Positions 33,560 to 43,327 are shown, counted from the first letter of the stretch. The stretch: DNA of 64,000 nt from AP-15 sp035570935 (GCA_035570935.1 DATMKU010000032.1:1-64000); one strand, 5' to 3'. Notes: a model not told the origin generated them from the sequence alone. Program-made: numbers and translations.

Positions 33560-33635
33560 AGGCGCGTAGCTCAGTGGCAGAGCGCTCCTACCACATGGGA
33601 GAGGTCAGGGGTTCGATTCCCTTTCGCGCCTACCA
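33560..33635 (+). tRNA. aberrant tRNA-like sequence (anticodon position reads CAC)
   Basis: Acceptor AGGCGCG/CGCGCCT, D-arm GCTC/GAGC, anticodon stem CTCCT/GGGAG, T-loop TTCGATT and encoded ACCA are all present. However, the anticodon loop is ACCACAT with C instead of the near-universal U at position 33, and one extra T (33624) lies between T-stem and acceptor. By position the anticodon is CAC. It may be a decayed valine tRNA copy or a tRNA-like RNA of another use. Confidence 0.6.
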
Positions 33636-33767
33636 TTCTGCGCACCAATGCGCGAAGACAAGCGCAGGCTCGGCTTCGCCGAGGCCTGAGCTTCGGCGCT
33701 ATCGACCGCGCCGCTTGGCCGGCGTAGGCTCTCCGCAGACAGGCTTTGAGGGCATGCGGAGGCAAGG

Positions 33768-34646
33768 ATGCAGCTCGCGCGGATTGGCGGTTTCGAGGTC
33801 CATCGGGTCGCCGAATACGAGGGCCCGTTTCTGGCCCCGGAGGAGTTCTTTCCCGATTTCGACCCCGAAATCGTGCGGTCGAACGCCGAGCTATTGGGCC
33901 CGCGGCTGATCGACCCGGCGAGCGGCAGGCTGATCTTCAGCTTTCACACGTTTGTCGTCAAAACCGGCCATCACACGATCCTGATCGATTCCTGTCTCGG
34001 CAACGACAAGGAGCGTCCGTCCCGGCCGCAATTCCACCGCATGCGCAGCAACTACCTCGCCGATCTGGCGGCCGCCGGGGTCCAGCCGGAAGCTGTCGAT
34101 TTTGTCATGTGCACCCATCTGCACTGGGACCATGTCGGCTGGAACACCCGGCTCGAAAGCGGCAGTTGGGTCCCGACCTTTCCCAAGGCGCGCTACGTCA
34201 TGGCGCGGCGCGAATACGGGCATTGGGAAGCCATACAGAAACAGGGCGAGGACACGCCGCACCGCCGCGCCTTTGAGGACAGCGTGCTGCCGGTCGTGCG
34301 GACCGGCCAGTCGCAATTGGTCGACGACGATTTCGCGCTCGAAGACGGGCTGTGGTTCGAAGCCGCTCCCGGCCACACGCCGGGCAATGTCGTGATTCAT
34401 GCGCGCTCGGGCGACGACGAGGCCGTTTTCATGGGCGACGTGCTGCACCACCCGCTGCAGCTAATAAAGCCGGAATGGTCGACCTTTGCCTGCACCGACC
34501 GCGAATTGTCGCGGAAAACGCGCACTCGGCTGGTCGAAGAGCATGCCGAGGCCGGCACGCGGCTGTTGCCGGCGCATTTCCCGACACCGACCGCCGGCCA
34601 TATCCGCCGCCGCGGCAGCGCCTACCGCTACGAATTCGAGCAATGA
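33768..34646 (+). CDS. MBL-fold metallo-hydrolase
   Basis: This 292-residue protein has the metallo-beta-lactamase metal motif THLHWDHVGW, then AAPGHTPGNVVIH, VFMGDVLHHPLQ and a C-terminal LLPAHFPTPTAGH, the full ligand set for two zinc ions. It resembles lactonase/quorum-quenching and sulfatase-like soluble MBL enzymes. No signal peptide is present. The substrate is unknown. It begins 132 bases after the tRNA-like sequence. Confidence 0.9.
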   Translation: MQLARIGGFEVHRVAEYEGPFLAPEEFFPDFDPEIVRSNAELLGPRLIDPASGRLIFSFHTFVVKTGHHTILIDSCLGNDKERPSRPQFHRMRSNYLADLAAAGVQPEAVDFVMCTHLHWDHVGWNTRLESGSWVPTFPKARYVMARREYGHWEAIQKQGEDTPHRRAFEDSVLPVVRTGQSQLVDDDFALEDGLWFEAAPGHTPGNVVIHARSGDDEAVFMGDVLHHPLQLIKPEWSTFACTDRELSRKTRTRLVEEHAEAGTRLLPAHFPTPTAGHIRRRGSAYRYEFEQ

Positions 34647-34755
34647 AGCAGCACCTGTGACAACCGCCAAGCCGCGCCCAGCCAGGCCCGCTGGGTTGGT
34701 CGGAATAATTAGCGTAAGGTGCTCACCGGTGTCTCTGCGCTAACCGGATAGGAGC

Positions 34756-35037
34756 ATGGCCGCCATGATCCGCCGACTACTTGCAACGACGGTGCTCCTG
34801 CTTCTCGCTGTTGGAGGATTCTGTGGCGCCGGTCCTGGGGAAATCGTACCTTTCAATCCCTTTGGATTGCTATTCTTGGGTCTCTCTCTCCTGGTTTGGT
34901 GCAAGTGGACAATAATTGCGGGGGCTTTCAGTCCAGCGCTGTTCGACGGGATGTGCGCACGCAACAGCGGCACCTTTCGCGCTGTCGATGACAATTATCG
35001 CCGTGATGGGCAGCGGCCCTATCGCGAAGCAGAGTAG
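34756..35037 (+). CDS. small membrane protein of unknown function
   Basis: This 93-residue protein has a signal-anchor-like N-terminus (LLATTVLLLLAVGGFC) and a second hydrophobic segment (LLFLGLSLLVWCKWTIIAGAF), ending in a short charged tail (DDNYRRDGQRPYREAE). The ATG at 34756 has ATAGGAG upstream, which supports translation. I do not recognise the family. It stands alone between the MBL hydrolase and the TPP enzyme. Confidence 0.6.
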   Translation: MAAMIRRLLATTVLLLLAVGGFCGAGPGEIVPFNPFGLLFLGLSLLVWCKWTIIAGAFSPALFDGMCARNSGTFRAVDDNYRRDGQRPYREAE

Positions 35038-35178
35038 CGTTACCCACCGTGGCCAGGCCGCGTCGGCGGTTGGCTATGACATTCAGCACGCATCTCTGAA
35101 GCGGGACCTAATCACATCTATTATGCTGGGCGACGCGCCGGGGCTCGCGACGGAGTGAAGGGCGGCGAGGAGCAACCA

Positions 35179-36813
35179 ATGACCAAGATGACGGGGAGCG
35201 GGGCGCTCGTCGAGATGCTGCGCCGCAATGGCGTGGATACGATTTTTGCGCTGCCGGGGGTGCAGAACGACGCGCTGTTTGTCGCCTTTTACGATGCCGG
35301 CGAGGCGTTGCGCGTGATCCACACCCGCCACGAGCAGGGTGCGGCCTACATGGCCTTCGGCTATGCCCGTGCGACCGGCAAGATCGGCGCCTACGCCGTC
35401 GTGCCTGGGCCGGGGTTTCTCAACACCACCGCGGCATTGTCCACCGCCTACGCGACCAATGCGCCGGTCTTGTGCATCAGCGGCCAGGTGCAATCCGACC
35501 TGATCGGGCGCGCCTATGGTCTGTTGCACGAGATCCCGGATCAGCTCGGCATCCTCTCCAGCCTGACCAAATGGGCGGCCCGCACCGACCATCCGACCGA
35601 AATCGGCAAGCGCGTCAACGAGGCCTTCCGCCAGTTGCGCGACGGCCGGCCGCGCCCGGTCGGGCTCGAAATCCCGCCCGATGTGCTGGCGCTGGCGACC
35701 GAGGTGTCGTTGCCCTCGCCCGAACCCCCGCCATCGCCGACCGAACCCGACACGGACCAGATCGACCAGGCGGCACGGCTCCTCGCCGCCGCCAAAAAGC
35801 CGCTGATCTTTGTTGGCGGCGGCGCCGTCGATGCCGGCGAGGAAGTACTGGCGACCGCGGAAATGTTGCAGGCCCCGGTCGTCTGCTTTACCGGCGGCAA
35901 GGGCATCGTCAGCGACCGGCATTACCTCGCGCAATCAGGCCTCGCCGGGCACGAGCTGTGGCGCGAAACCGACGTCGTGCTTGCGGTCGGCACCCGCCTG
36001 CACCAGCCGCAACTGCGCTGGGGCGTCGATCGCGACCTGAAACTGATCCGGATCGATATCGACCCGACCGAGATCACCCGCTTTTTCAAGCCGGCGCTCG
36101 GCATCGTCGCCGACGCGAAAGCCGCGCTTACCGCGCTCCTCCGCGCGCTCGACCGTCACGCGCCGAAACAAACCTCGCGCCAGGACGAGCTCGAAATATT
36201 GAAGGCGGCCACCCTCGCCGGGTTGGAAGAAAAACTCGGCCCGCAATGCGAATATCTGCGGGCGATCCGCGCCGAACTGCCCGATGACGGCATCTATGTC
36301 GAGGATTTGACCCAGGTCGGCTATGTCGGGCGGATGGCGTTCCCGGTCTACCAGCCGCGCACCTATATCCACAGCGGCTATCAGGGCACGTTGGGGTTCG
36401 GCTTCGCGACCGCACTCGGCGCCAAGGTCGGGCGGCCCGACCGGCCGGTCGTGTCGGTCTCCGGCGATGGCGGGTTCCTGTACAACGTCCAGGAACTCTC
36501 GACCGCGGCGCGACATGGCATTGACATCGTCGCGATCGTCTTTGCCGACGGGGCCTATGGCAATGTCCGCCGCATGCAGAAGGAGGATTACGGCAATCGA
36601 CTGATCGGCGTCGATCTGCAGAACCCACAATTCCCGAAAATGGCCGAGAGCTTTGGTGTTGCCGGGGTCAAGACGACGACCCCCGACGATTTGCGCCGCG
36701 AGCTTGCCGCCGCCCTCAAGCGCCGCGGCACCACCTTGATCGAGGTCGCGGTCGGCGAAATGCCCGATCCGTGGAAGGTGCTGGTCCCGCCGCGTATCCG
36801 TGGCACGAGATAG
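35179..36813 (+). CDS. thiamine-pyrophosphate-dependent enzyme (acetolactate synthase-like)
   Basis: This 544-residue protein has the three domains of the POX/ALS family: an N-terminal PYR domain with the catalytic Glu in IHTRHEQGAAYMAFGYAR, a central Rossmann-like domain, and a C-terminal PP domain with SVSGDGGFLYNVQEL and GAYGNVRRMQ. I chose ATG 35179 with GAGGAG upstream. It starts eight bases before a ureohydrolase gene in an operon-like pair. It is not an obvious biosynthetic IlvB, since no small subunit follows; it may decarboxylate or ligate a keto acid from guanidino or amino-acid breakdown (inference). Confidence 0.9.
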   Translation: MTKMTGSGALVEMLRRNGVDTIFALPGVQNDALFVAFYDAGEALRVIHTRHEQGAAYMAFGYARATGKIGAYAVVPGPGFLNTTAALSTAYATNAPVLCISGQVQSDLIGRAYGLLHEIPDQLGILSSLTKWAARTDHPTEIGKRVNEAFRQLRDGRPRPVGLEIPPDVLALATEVSLPSPEPPPSPTEPDTDQIDQAARLLAAAKKPLIFVGGGAVDAGEEVLATAEMLQAPVVCFTGGKGIVSDRHYLAQSGLAGHELWRETDVVLAVGTRLHQPQLRWGVDRDLKLIRIDIDPTEITRFFKPALGIVADAKAALTALLRALDRHAPKQTSRQDELEILKAATLAGLEEKLGPQCEYLRAIRAELPDDGIYVEDLTQVGYVGRMAFPVYQPRTYIHSGYQGTLGFGFATALGAKVGRPDRPVVSVSGDGGFLYNVQELSTAARHGIDIVAIVFADGAYGNVRRMQKEDYGNRLIGVDLQNPQFPKMAESFGVAGVKTTTPDDLRRELAAALKRRGTTLIEVAVGEMPDPWKVLVPPRIRGTR

Positions 36814-36821
36814 TCACGGCG

Positions 36822-37880
36822 ATGTTCGACAAGGCAAAGCTCGACGCGCTGCGCGCCAAATACGACGGGGCGAAAGAAACCGAGGTCGCGCCGGAAAAAT
36901 TCCGCGAGCCGTTGTCATTGGTCTTTGGCAGCGCCTATCGCCGGCCGATGCCTTACGCCGGTATCCCGACCCTGCTCGACGAGCCCTATCGGCCGGATGC
37001 AGCAGACCTGCCCGATTTCGCCGGCCTCGATGTGGCGCTTGTCGGCGTGCCGATGGATCTCGGCGTCACCAACAGGCCGGGCGCCCGCTTTGGGCCGCGC
37101 GCGGTGCGCGATATCGAGCGCATCGGACCTTACAACCACGCGCTCGAAATAACCCCGCGCGGCTTGTGCCATGTCGCCGACATCGGCGACGTGCCGATGC
37201 GCTCGCGCTACAGCCTCGACCAGTCGATCGAGGACATAGCACTCTTCTACGAGCGCATCCGCAAAGCCCGGGTGCGGCCGGTCTCGGTCGGCGGCGACCA
37301 TTCGATCACCTTCCCGATCCTGAAATCGCTCGGCGCCGAGCGCCCGGTTGGCCTCGTCCATATCGACGCGCATTGCGACACGATGGGTGAGGTCGACGGG
37401 TCGAAATTCCACCATGGCGGCCCCTTCCGCCAGGCGGTGTTGGCCGGCGCGCTCGACCCCGAGCGCACAATCCAGATCGGCATCCGCGGCCCAGCCGAGA
37501 TCTATTGGGGGTTTTCCTACGATTCCGGGATGACGGTGTTGCACATCGAGGATGTCGATCGGCTCGGCATCGCCGCCGTCGTCGAACGGGCGCGGGCGGT
37601 GGTTGGCGATGGCCCGACCTACATCTCGCTCGATGTCGACGGGCTCGACCCGGCCTTTGCCCCCGGCACCGGCACGCCCGAGGCCGGCGGCCTCTCCCCG
37701 CGCGAGGCGCAAGCGATCTTGCATGGGCTAAAGGGTCTCGACATCGTCGGCGGCGACGTCGTCGAGGTCGCCCCGCAATACGACGCCACCACCAACACCG
37801 CGATGGTCGGCGCGCAAATGCTGTTCGAGATCTTCTCGCTCACCACGCTCGGGCGCCATTTCCGCCGCCGCGCGGGCTGA
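36822..37880 (+). CDS. ureohydrolase family enzyme (agmatinase/guanidino-acid hydrolase-like)
   Basis: This 352-residue protein has the binuclear manganese motifs of the arginase family: SVGGDHSITFPIL, HIDAHCDTMGEVDG, and SLDVDGLDPAFAPGTGTPEAGG. The N-terminal NRPGARFGPRAVRDIERIGPYN is common in agmatinase, guanidinobutyrase and guanidinopropionase. It removes urea from a guanidino compound; which one is uncertain. I chose ATG 36822, eight bases after the TPP-enzyme stop. Confidence 0.92.
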   Translation: MFDKAKLDALRAKYDGAKETEVAPEKFREPLSLVFGSAYRRPMPYAGIPTLLDEPYRPDAADLPDFAGLDVALVGVPMDLGVTNRPGARFGPRAVRDIERIGPYNHALEITPRGLCHVADIGDVPMRSRYSLDQSIEDIALFYERIRKARVRPVSVGGDHSITFPILKSLGAERPVGLVHIDAHCDTMGEVDGSKFHHGGPFRQAVLAGALDPERTIQIGIRGPAEIYWGFSYDSGMTVLHIEDVDRLGIAAVVERARAVVGDGPTYISLDVDGLDPAFAPGTGTPEAGGLSPREAQAILHGLKGLDIVGGDVVEVAPQYDATTNTAMVGAQMLFEIFSLTTLGRHFRRRAG

Positions 37881-38001
37881 TGGGGTCTTGCCGCACGGGG
37901 CACCCGACCGTGCGTCCGATCGGCGCCGCGGCGCGGCTATTGCGCCGCGATCATAAAGCCCGGCCTAATGCGCCAACTCCGAACGTTGTGAGGCCAGACC
38001 G

Positions 38002-39498
38002 GTGCCGCGCGTCCTGACCGCCCGATTTATGCACGAAACCAACACCTTCAGCCGTGTCATGACCGACATGGTGCTGATCCGCCGACGCGACTTTCATCTC
38101 GAAAACGAGATCCCGCAGGCGTTTGGCGGCACCCGTTCGGCGCTTGGCGCCACCTTTGAGGCCGCGGACAAATACGGCTGGAGCCTCATTCACCCGGTCT
38201 CGGCCAACCCCAACCCGTCGGGCGTCGTCACCGACGACGCGTTCGAAACGATCGCCGCAATGATCCTCGATGCCATCGACATGAAGGGTCCGATCGACGG
38301 CGTGTTGCTGCATCTGCACGGCGCGATGGTCGCGCAAAGCCACGAGGATGCCGAGGGCGAATTGCTGGCACGGCTGCGCGATAAGCTCGGGTCGCAGGTG
38401 CCGGTGGTCGTCACCCTCGACCTGCACGCCAACGTGACCCAAAGGATGGCGGAAAATGCCAATGCGCTGATCGCGTTCCGCACCTATCCGCATGTCGATA
38501 TGTACGAGCGCGCCTGGCAGGGCGCCGACCTCCTCGATCGCGCGATCAAGCGCGAGATTCGGCCGGTGACGATGATCGCCCGCCGGCCGATGATCTACGG
38601 ACTCGACCGCGGCCGCCACCGGAGCCCGCCGATGGCCGAACTGCTCGCCCGGGCCGAGCGGATCGAACAACGCGGCGATGCTTTGGCGGTCAGCATCTGC
38701 GCCGGGTTCAGCCGCGCCGACATTCGCGATGTCGGCCCGTCGGTGACGGTCACAACCGACGGCGCCGATCCGCATGGCCAGGCGATCGCCGAGAGCTTTA
38801 TGGACCACGCTTGGGAGACCCGCGATTTCAGCAGCTTCACGTTGTTGTCGGTCGCCGCGGCGGTGGCTCTGGCAAAACAGGGCAAATTCGGCGACAAGCC
38901 GCTCCTCGTCGCCGACTACACCGACAATCCGGGCGGGGGCGGGTATGGCGACGCGACCGCGTTTCTAAAGGGCCTCGTCGAAGGCGGCGTCGACGGGGTC
39001 GCGTTTCACGCGATCTGCGACCCCGATGCGGTCAGCCAGGGAATGCGCGCTGGGGTCGGGACCAAGACCGCGCTGACGCTCGGCGGCAAGACCGATCCCC
39101 TGATGGGCGGCGGCCCATTGACCCTGGATGGCGAGATCGTCTGCCTGACCAACGGCAAATTCATCGCCCATGGGCCGATGGGCGGCGGCGTCGAGCGCAA
39201 TTACGGGCCGTCGATGGTGTTCCGCGTCGGCGGCATCGACATCGTCGTCATCACCAACAACGGTCAGGCGACCGACCTCGGCCAGTTTAGGTCGCTCGGG
39301 ATCGACCCGACCCTCTACCGGACCGTCGCGGTCAAATCGATGCAGCATTTTCGTGCCGCCTTCGAGCCGATCGCCCGCGAAGTCGTGCTGGTCGACACCG
39401 GTGCGTTGTGCTCGGAAATCTACACGCCCGAACTGTTCACCAAGGTCCGCCGTCCGGTCTGGCCGCTCGATCCGATCGCCGACCCGCGCACTCCGTAG
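38002..39498 (+). CDS. M81 family metallopeptidase (MlrC-like)
   Basis: This 498-residue protein has the MlrC N-terminal domain (RFMHETNTFSRVMTDM, DGVLLHLHGAMVAQSHEDAEGELL, VVTLDLHANVTQRM) and the C-terminal domain (LVADYTDNPGGGGYGDATAFL, VGGIDIVVITNNGQATD). The family is named for the microcystin-degrading enzyme, but most members act on other small peptides or amides. The start is GTG 38002. The preceding TPP-enzyme and ureohydrolase genes point to breakdown of a nitrogen-rich small molecule; this is inference. Confidence 0.92.
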   Translation: MPRVLTARFMHETNTFSRVMTDMVLIRRRDFHLENEIPQAFGGTRSALGATFEAADKYGWSLIHPVSANPNPSGVVTDDAFETIAAMILDAIDMKGPIDGVLLHLHGAMVAQSHEDAEGELLARLRDKLGSQVPVVVTLDLHANVTQRMAENANALIAFRTYPHVDMYERAWQGADLLDRAIKREIRPVTMIARRPMIYGLDRGRHRSPPMAELLARAERIEQRGDALAVSICAGFSRADIRDVGPSVTVTTDGADPHGQAIAESFMDHAWETRDFSSFTLLSVAAAVALAKQGKFGDKPLLVADYTDNPGGGGYGDATAFLKGLVEGGVDGVAFHAICDPDAVSQGMRAGVGTKTALTLGGKTDPLMGGGPLTLDGEIVCLTNGKFIAHGPMGGGVERNYGPSMVFRVGGIDIVVITNNGQATDLGQFRSLGIDPTLYRTVAVKSMQHFRAAFEPIAREVVLVDTGALCSEIYTPELFTKVRRPVWPLDPIADPRTP

Positions 39499-39615
39499 TA
39501 CCCGAAGATCGTCGGAACCGGGGCCGCGGCGCCATGGTTCATCGTAGTAAGCGGCCGGCGCGATCGACTCGGACGCGAGTGCCACGGAACCGCGGCATGC
39601 CGCAAGGAAGCGACC

Positions 39616-40677
39616 ATGGACGACCAGCGGGAGCCGATCGGCGCCGGCAATGCGCGCGAGACGCCGGTCGTCATTGGGGCGCCGGGCAGGCGCGCGCCCT
39701 CATGGGTGATTCTGCTCGCCGCTTCGCTGGTCGCTCTTGGCGTTTTCAGGCGGCAGCGTCCCGCACCGATTTTGGCGACCGTTGACCGCGGGTCCGGCGA
39801 AGCGAAGCGCGACGGTCAGACGCAGACACCATCGCCGATCCCCGGACGAGGATGGAAGGACGTCCTCCTTCGCGTCTTCCGAGGTATCTCGGAGGACCGG
39901 ATCATGTTGATCGGCGCCGGCGTCACCTATTACGCCATTCTTGCTCTGTTCCCGGGCATCGGGGCCATTGTCGCCATCTATGGCCTGTTTGCCGACCCAA
40001 GCAGCATCGCCGCTCATCTCGATACATTGTCGGGTGTTGCGCCGGCCGGTGCCGTCGGCGTGCTGCGCGACCAGCTGATGCGCCTCGCCCATCAAAACAG
40101 GGCCGCGCTCGGCTTCAGTTTCGCCGTCAGCCTGGTGATCGCGCTGTGGAGCGCCAACGCCGGCGTCTCGGGGCTCTTCGAGGCTCTCACCGCGGTCTAC
40201 GAAGAGAAAGAAAAGCGCAGCCTTGTCAAATACTATGCCACGACCTTGGCGTTTACGGCTGGAATTATTGTCCTCGTGCTATTGTCACTCGCCATCCTGA
40301 TCGTTCTCCCGCTTGTCCTTGACCATATCGCGCATCCCGGCGTGCCACCCGTGCTGTTGAAGATAATCAGATGGCCCATCCTGTTCGTGCTGATCGTTTT
40401 GGCGCTCTCCGTAATTTATAGATACGGTCCCAGCCGCAGCGCACCGCGATGGCGGTGGATCACCTGGGGCAGCGCCTTTGCCGCGGTCGCATGGCTCGCC
40501 GTTTCCGCCCTCTTTTCCTGGTACGTCGCCAATTTCGGCAGCTACGACAAGACCTATGGCTCGCTCGGGGCAATCATCGGCTTTATGACCTGGATGTGGC
40601 TGTCGATCGTCGTCGTCCTCGTCGGGGCCAAGCTCGACGAGGTACTGGAGCGGCCCGTCGCGGACGGTGAGAGTTAA
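39616..40677 (+). CDS. YihY/BrkB family inner-membrane protein
   Basis: This 353-residue protein has an N-terminal extra hydrophobic stretch (SWVILLAASLVALGVF) and then the YihY core of about six membrane segments: LIGAGVTYYAILALFPGIGAIVAIYGL, LVIALWSANAGVSGLFEAL, YGPSRSAPRWRWITWGSAFAA, GSYDKTYGSLGAIIGFMTWMWLSIVVVLVGAKLDEVLE. Once taken for RNase BN, it is now thought to be a lipid or small-molecule transporter. AAGGAAG precedes the ATG. Confidence 0.92.
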   Translation: MDDQREPIGAGNARETPVVIGAPGRRAPSWVILLAASLVALGVFRRQRPAPILATVDRGSGEAKRDGQTQTPSPIPGRGWKDVLLRVFRGISEDRIMLIGAGVTYYAILALFPGIGAIVAIYGLFADPSSIAAHLDTLSGVAPAGAVGVLRDQLMRLAHQNRAALGFSFAVSLVIALWSANAGVSGLFEALTAVYEEKEKRSLVKYYATTLAFTAGIIVLVLLSLAILIVLPLVLDHIAHPGVPPVLLKIIRWPILFVLIVLALSVIYRYGPSRSAPRWRWITWGSAFAAVAWLAVSALFSWYVANFGSYDKTYGSLGAIIGFMTWMWLSIVVVLVGAKLDEVLERPVADGES

Positions 40678-40813
40678 AGGCGTTCGAGCCTGGGTCTTTA
40701 GGCACCTCCCCGTCACTCTCGTTGAAAATCGGTATCCACGCAGCTTTCGTCGGGCATGACGATGTCGCGGCGAAAGAACTAGGATGCTGCGGCAAGACCG
40801 AGGGAGGGAGAAG

Positions 40814-42436
40814 ATGGCAGGGCAGCAAGAAAGCTTCGAGGCCGATTTTGTCGTGATCGGTGCGGGGTCGGCGGGGTGTGCTGTCGCGGCGCGGCTCAGC
40901 GAGGACCCGGGAACGCGGGTTCTGCTGCTGGAGGCCGGCGGCGAGGACAAAAACCGCTGGATCCACATTCCATTGGGTTTTGGCAAGACCTTTGCCGATC
41001 CGTCGGTCAATTGGTGCTACGAGACCGAGCCCGATCCGGGTGCTGCCGACCGCAAGGTGTTCTGGCCGCGCGGAAAAGTCTTGGGCGGCTCGTCATCGAT
41101 CAACGGCATGGTCTATATCCGCGGCCAGGCCGAGGATTTCGACCATTGGCGCCAGCTTGGCAACACCGGCTGGTCGTTTGACGACGTGCTTCCCTATTTC
41201 AAGCGCTCCGAGCACCAGACGCGGGGTGCCGATGCCTTTCATGGCACCGGCGGCCCGCTCTGCGTTTCCGATGTGCCCGACCGTCACCCGATCTGCGAGG
41301 CGTTTATCGACGCCGCCATGTCGCTGGGCTTCCCGCGCAACGACGATTTCAACGGCGCCGGCCAGGATGGTGTCGGCTATCACCAGACGACGACGAAGAA
41401 CGGCAGACGATGCTCGACCGCCGTCGGTTATTTGCGCCCGGCGATGAACCGCTCCAATCTGCGTGTCATCACCAATGCGCTGACCGAAAAAATTACCTTC
41501 GACGGGCGGCGCGCGACCGGCGTCGTCTTTCGGCTCGACGGCCAAACCCGCACGGCGCGGGCGGCGAGCGAGGTCGTCCTGTGCGGTGGTGCGGTCAACT
41601 CGCCGCAATTGCTGATGTTGTCGGGGGTCGGCCAGGCCGAGCATCTTGTCGCCCGCGGCGTCCCGGTCGTGCACCACCTGCCGGGCGTTGGGCAGAGCCT
41701 CCAAGACCACTATTCCGCACCGCTTAAGTTCAAATGCACGATGCCGGTCACCGTCAACGACGTCATGCAGAGCAATTTGAAAAAGCTGAAGGCCGGGCTG
41801 CAATACTACACCTTCAAAACCGGCCCATTGGCGATGGGCACGTCGCCCGCGGCGTTGTTCGCCCGCACCCGGCCCGAGCTCGCTTCGGCCGACATCAAAT
41901 GCTCATGCTCGCCGTTTAGCGCCGACCGGCCGCAGGACGGGCTGCATCCGTGGTCGGGGTTTACGACGATCGTCTATCAGCTGCGGCCGGAAAGCCGCGG
42001 TCAGATCGAATTGAAGAGTGCCAACCCGGCCGACCCGCCGGCGGTCTATCCGAATTACCTCGCGACCGAGACCGATCGGCAAACCATCGTCGAGGGGCTC
42101 AAGCTGCTGCGCCGCATCATGGCCACCCCGCGGATGCAGCGCTTTGTCGAGTCGGAGTTCCAGCCCGGCCCGGCGATCGAGAGCGACGAACAGCTCCTCG
42201 ATTATGCGCGGCGGCGCGGCGGCACGGTGTATCACCCGACCAGCACGTGCAAGATGGGGGTCGATGCGATGGCGGTCGTCGATCCCGAATTGCGGGTACA
42301 CGGCCTCGACGGCTTGCGCGTCGCCGACGCCTCGGTCATGCCGACCGTCGTCTCCGGCAACACCAACGCCGCGACGATCATGATCGGCGAGCGCGCCGCC
42401 GACATGGTGCGGCAACGGATGCGCCTCGCAGCATAG
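40814..42436 (+). CDS. GMC-family FAD oxidoreductase (choline dehydrogenase-like)
   Basis: This 540-residue protein has the FAD dinucleotide motif VIGAGSAGCAVAARLSED, GMC signature 1 (RGKVLGGSSSINGMVYIRG) and signature 2 (GAVNSPQLLMLSGVG). The C-terminal active-site His/Asn region is YHPTSTCKMG and VVSGNTNAATIMIGERAADM. It oxidises an alcohol with FAD. I chose ATG 40814 with AGGGAGGGAG upstream. A good hairpin terminator follows at 42443-42470. Confidence 0.94.
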   Translation: MAGQQESFEADFVVIGAGSAGCAVAARLSEDPGTRVLLLEAGGEDKNRWIHIPLGFGKTFADPSVNWCYETEPDPGAADRKVFWPRGKVLGGSSSINGMVYIRGQAEDFDHWRQLGNTGWSFDDVLPYFKRSEHQTRGADAFHGTGGPLCVSDVPDRHPICEAFIDAAMSLGFPRNDDFNGAGQDGVGYHQTTTKNGRRCSTAVGYLRPAMNRSNLRVITNALTEKITFDGRRATGVVFRLDGQTRTARAASEVVLCGGAVNSPQLLMLSGVGQAEHLVARGVPVVHHLPGVGQSLQDHYSAPLKFKCTMPVTVNDVMQSNLKKLKAGLQYYTFKTGPLAMGTSPAALFARTRPELASADIKCSCSPFSADRPQDGLHPWSGFTTIVYQLRPESRGQIELKSANPADPPAVYPNYLATETDRQTIVEGLKLLRRIMATPRMQRFVESEFQPGPAIESDEQLLDYARRRGGTVYHPTSTCKMGVDAMAVVDPELRVHGLDGLRVADASVMPTVVSGNTNAATIMIGERAADMVRQRMRLAA

Positions 42437-42442
42437 CCGTTG

Positions 42443-42470
42443 GCCGATCCGACCCGCCCGGCGGATCGGC
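42443..42470 (+). terminator. hairpin after the GMC oxidoreductase gene
   Basis: GCCGATCCG (42443-42451) and CGGATCGGC (42462-42470) form a perfect 9-bp stem with a 10-base loop, seven bases after the stop and followed by TTCC. A weak T-run makes it a probable, not certain, intrinsic terminator. Confidence 0.55.
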
Positions 42471-42691
42471 TTCCAGCGGCTTCGGTCGGTAATGGCTCAG
42501 TTTGAATTTCCGCAAAAGCCTGGACACAGACCTGCATCTCGCGCCATGAACGGACATTGGGGCGACACTGAAGGTCCGGCGCATTCGTATGCTGCGGAGT
42601 TCATGCAGTGACGGGGATCGTCTGCGGAGAAAACGAAGCTTCGAGTCCTGACTCCCTCTCAAGATAGGAGGAGGGCGACTGTGGCGGTCTC

Positions 42692-43327
42692 TTATTCCTT
42701 GAGCGATCCTGGACCGCTGACGAACGGACTGTCCCGAAGATAAAATCGCAGGAGGCGGTTCGCATCCCGCGAAATGCCGATCCTAATGCTCTGCCCGATC
42801 TCGCCGGGTTCGTAGTCACCGCGTCGGAGCCATAGAGGGCCTTCTCGGCAAAGATCGAGCCCATCGAGCCAACGATCAACCCGCAACGCCGCGGCGAGCC
42901 TTCCTGGCCCTCGCGCCAAATCGCGCAAGCGCTCGATGCCGCGATTTAGCCGCATGATCGGGATGCCTTCGAGCGGCTCAAGCGCCCTGATCAGGACGCC
43001 GGCTCCGATCCCGGGCATCTCGCTCGAGACATTCAGCATGTATGAGCTGCCGTAGGCGAGATAGATATAGGCGTGCCCACGATCGAGAAACAGCGAACGA
43101 TTACGTCGAGTCATCCCCCCGTAGGCGTGCCCGGCGGCGTCGCCGACGACATACGCCTCGGTCTCAACAATACGACCACTGGCGACGCCTTCAGGCAACT
43201 CCCGCACCAATACCTTGCCAATGAGATAGCGGGCGAGAGAGACCGTATCAATCGGCAGCTCCGAGCGAGCGAGCGGCAAATCGCCATCCTTACGGCGGCC
43301 AGGTTTCAGGGCATCCGCTCGACCCAT
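42692..43327 (-). CDS. DNA-3-methyladenine glycosylase (AAG/Mpg family)
   Basis: This 211-residue protein removes alkylated purines from DNA. It has ARYLIGKVLVRELPEG, the catalytic Glu region GRIVETEAYVVGDAAGHAYGG, TRRNRSLFLDRGHAYIYLAYGSSYMLNV and ARGPGRLAAALRVDR. The fold, length and motifs fit the human-AAG type. Its first 20 residues are not conserved, and the frame overlaps the end of the broken NTF2-like gene by 22 bases, so the start may be further in. Confidence 0.9.
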   Translation of the reverse strand: MGRADALKPGRRKDGDLPLARSELPIDTVSLARYLIGKVLVRELPEGVASGRIVETEAYVVGDAAGHAYGGMTRRNRSLFLDRGHAYIYLAYGSSYMLNVSSEMPGIGAGVLIRALEPLEGIPIMRLNRGIERLRDLARGPGRLAAALRVDRWLDGLDLCREGPLWLRRGDYEPGEIGQSIRIGISRDANRLLRFYLRDSPFVSGPGSLKE

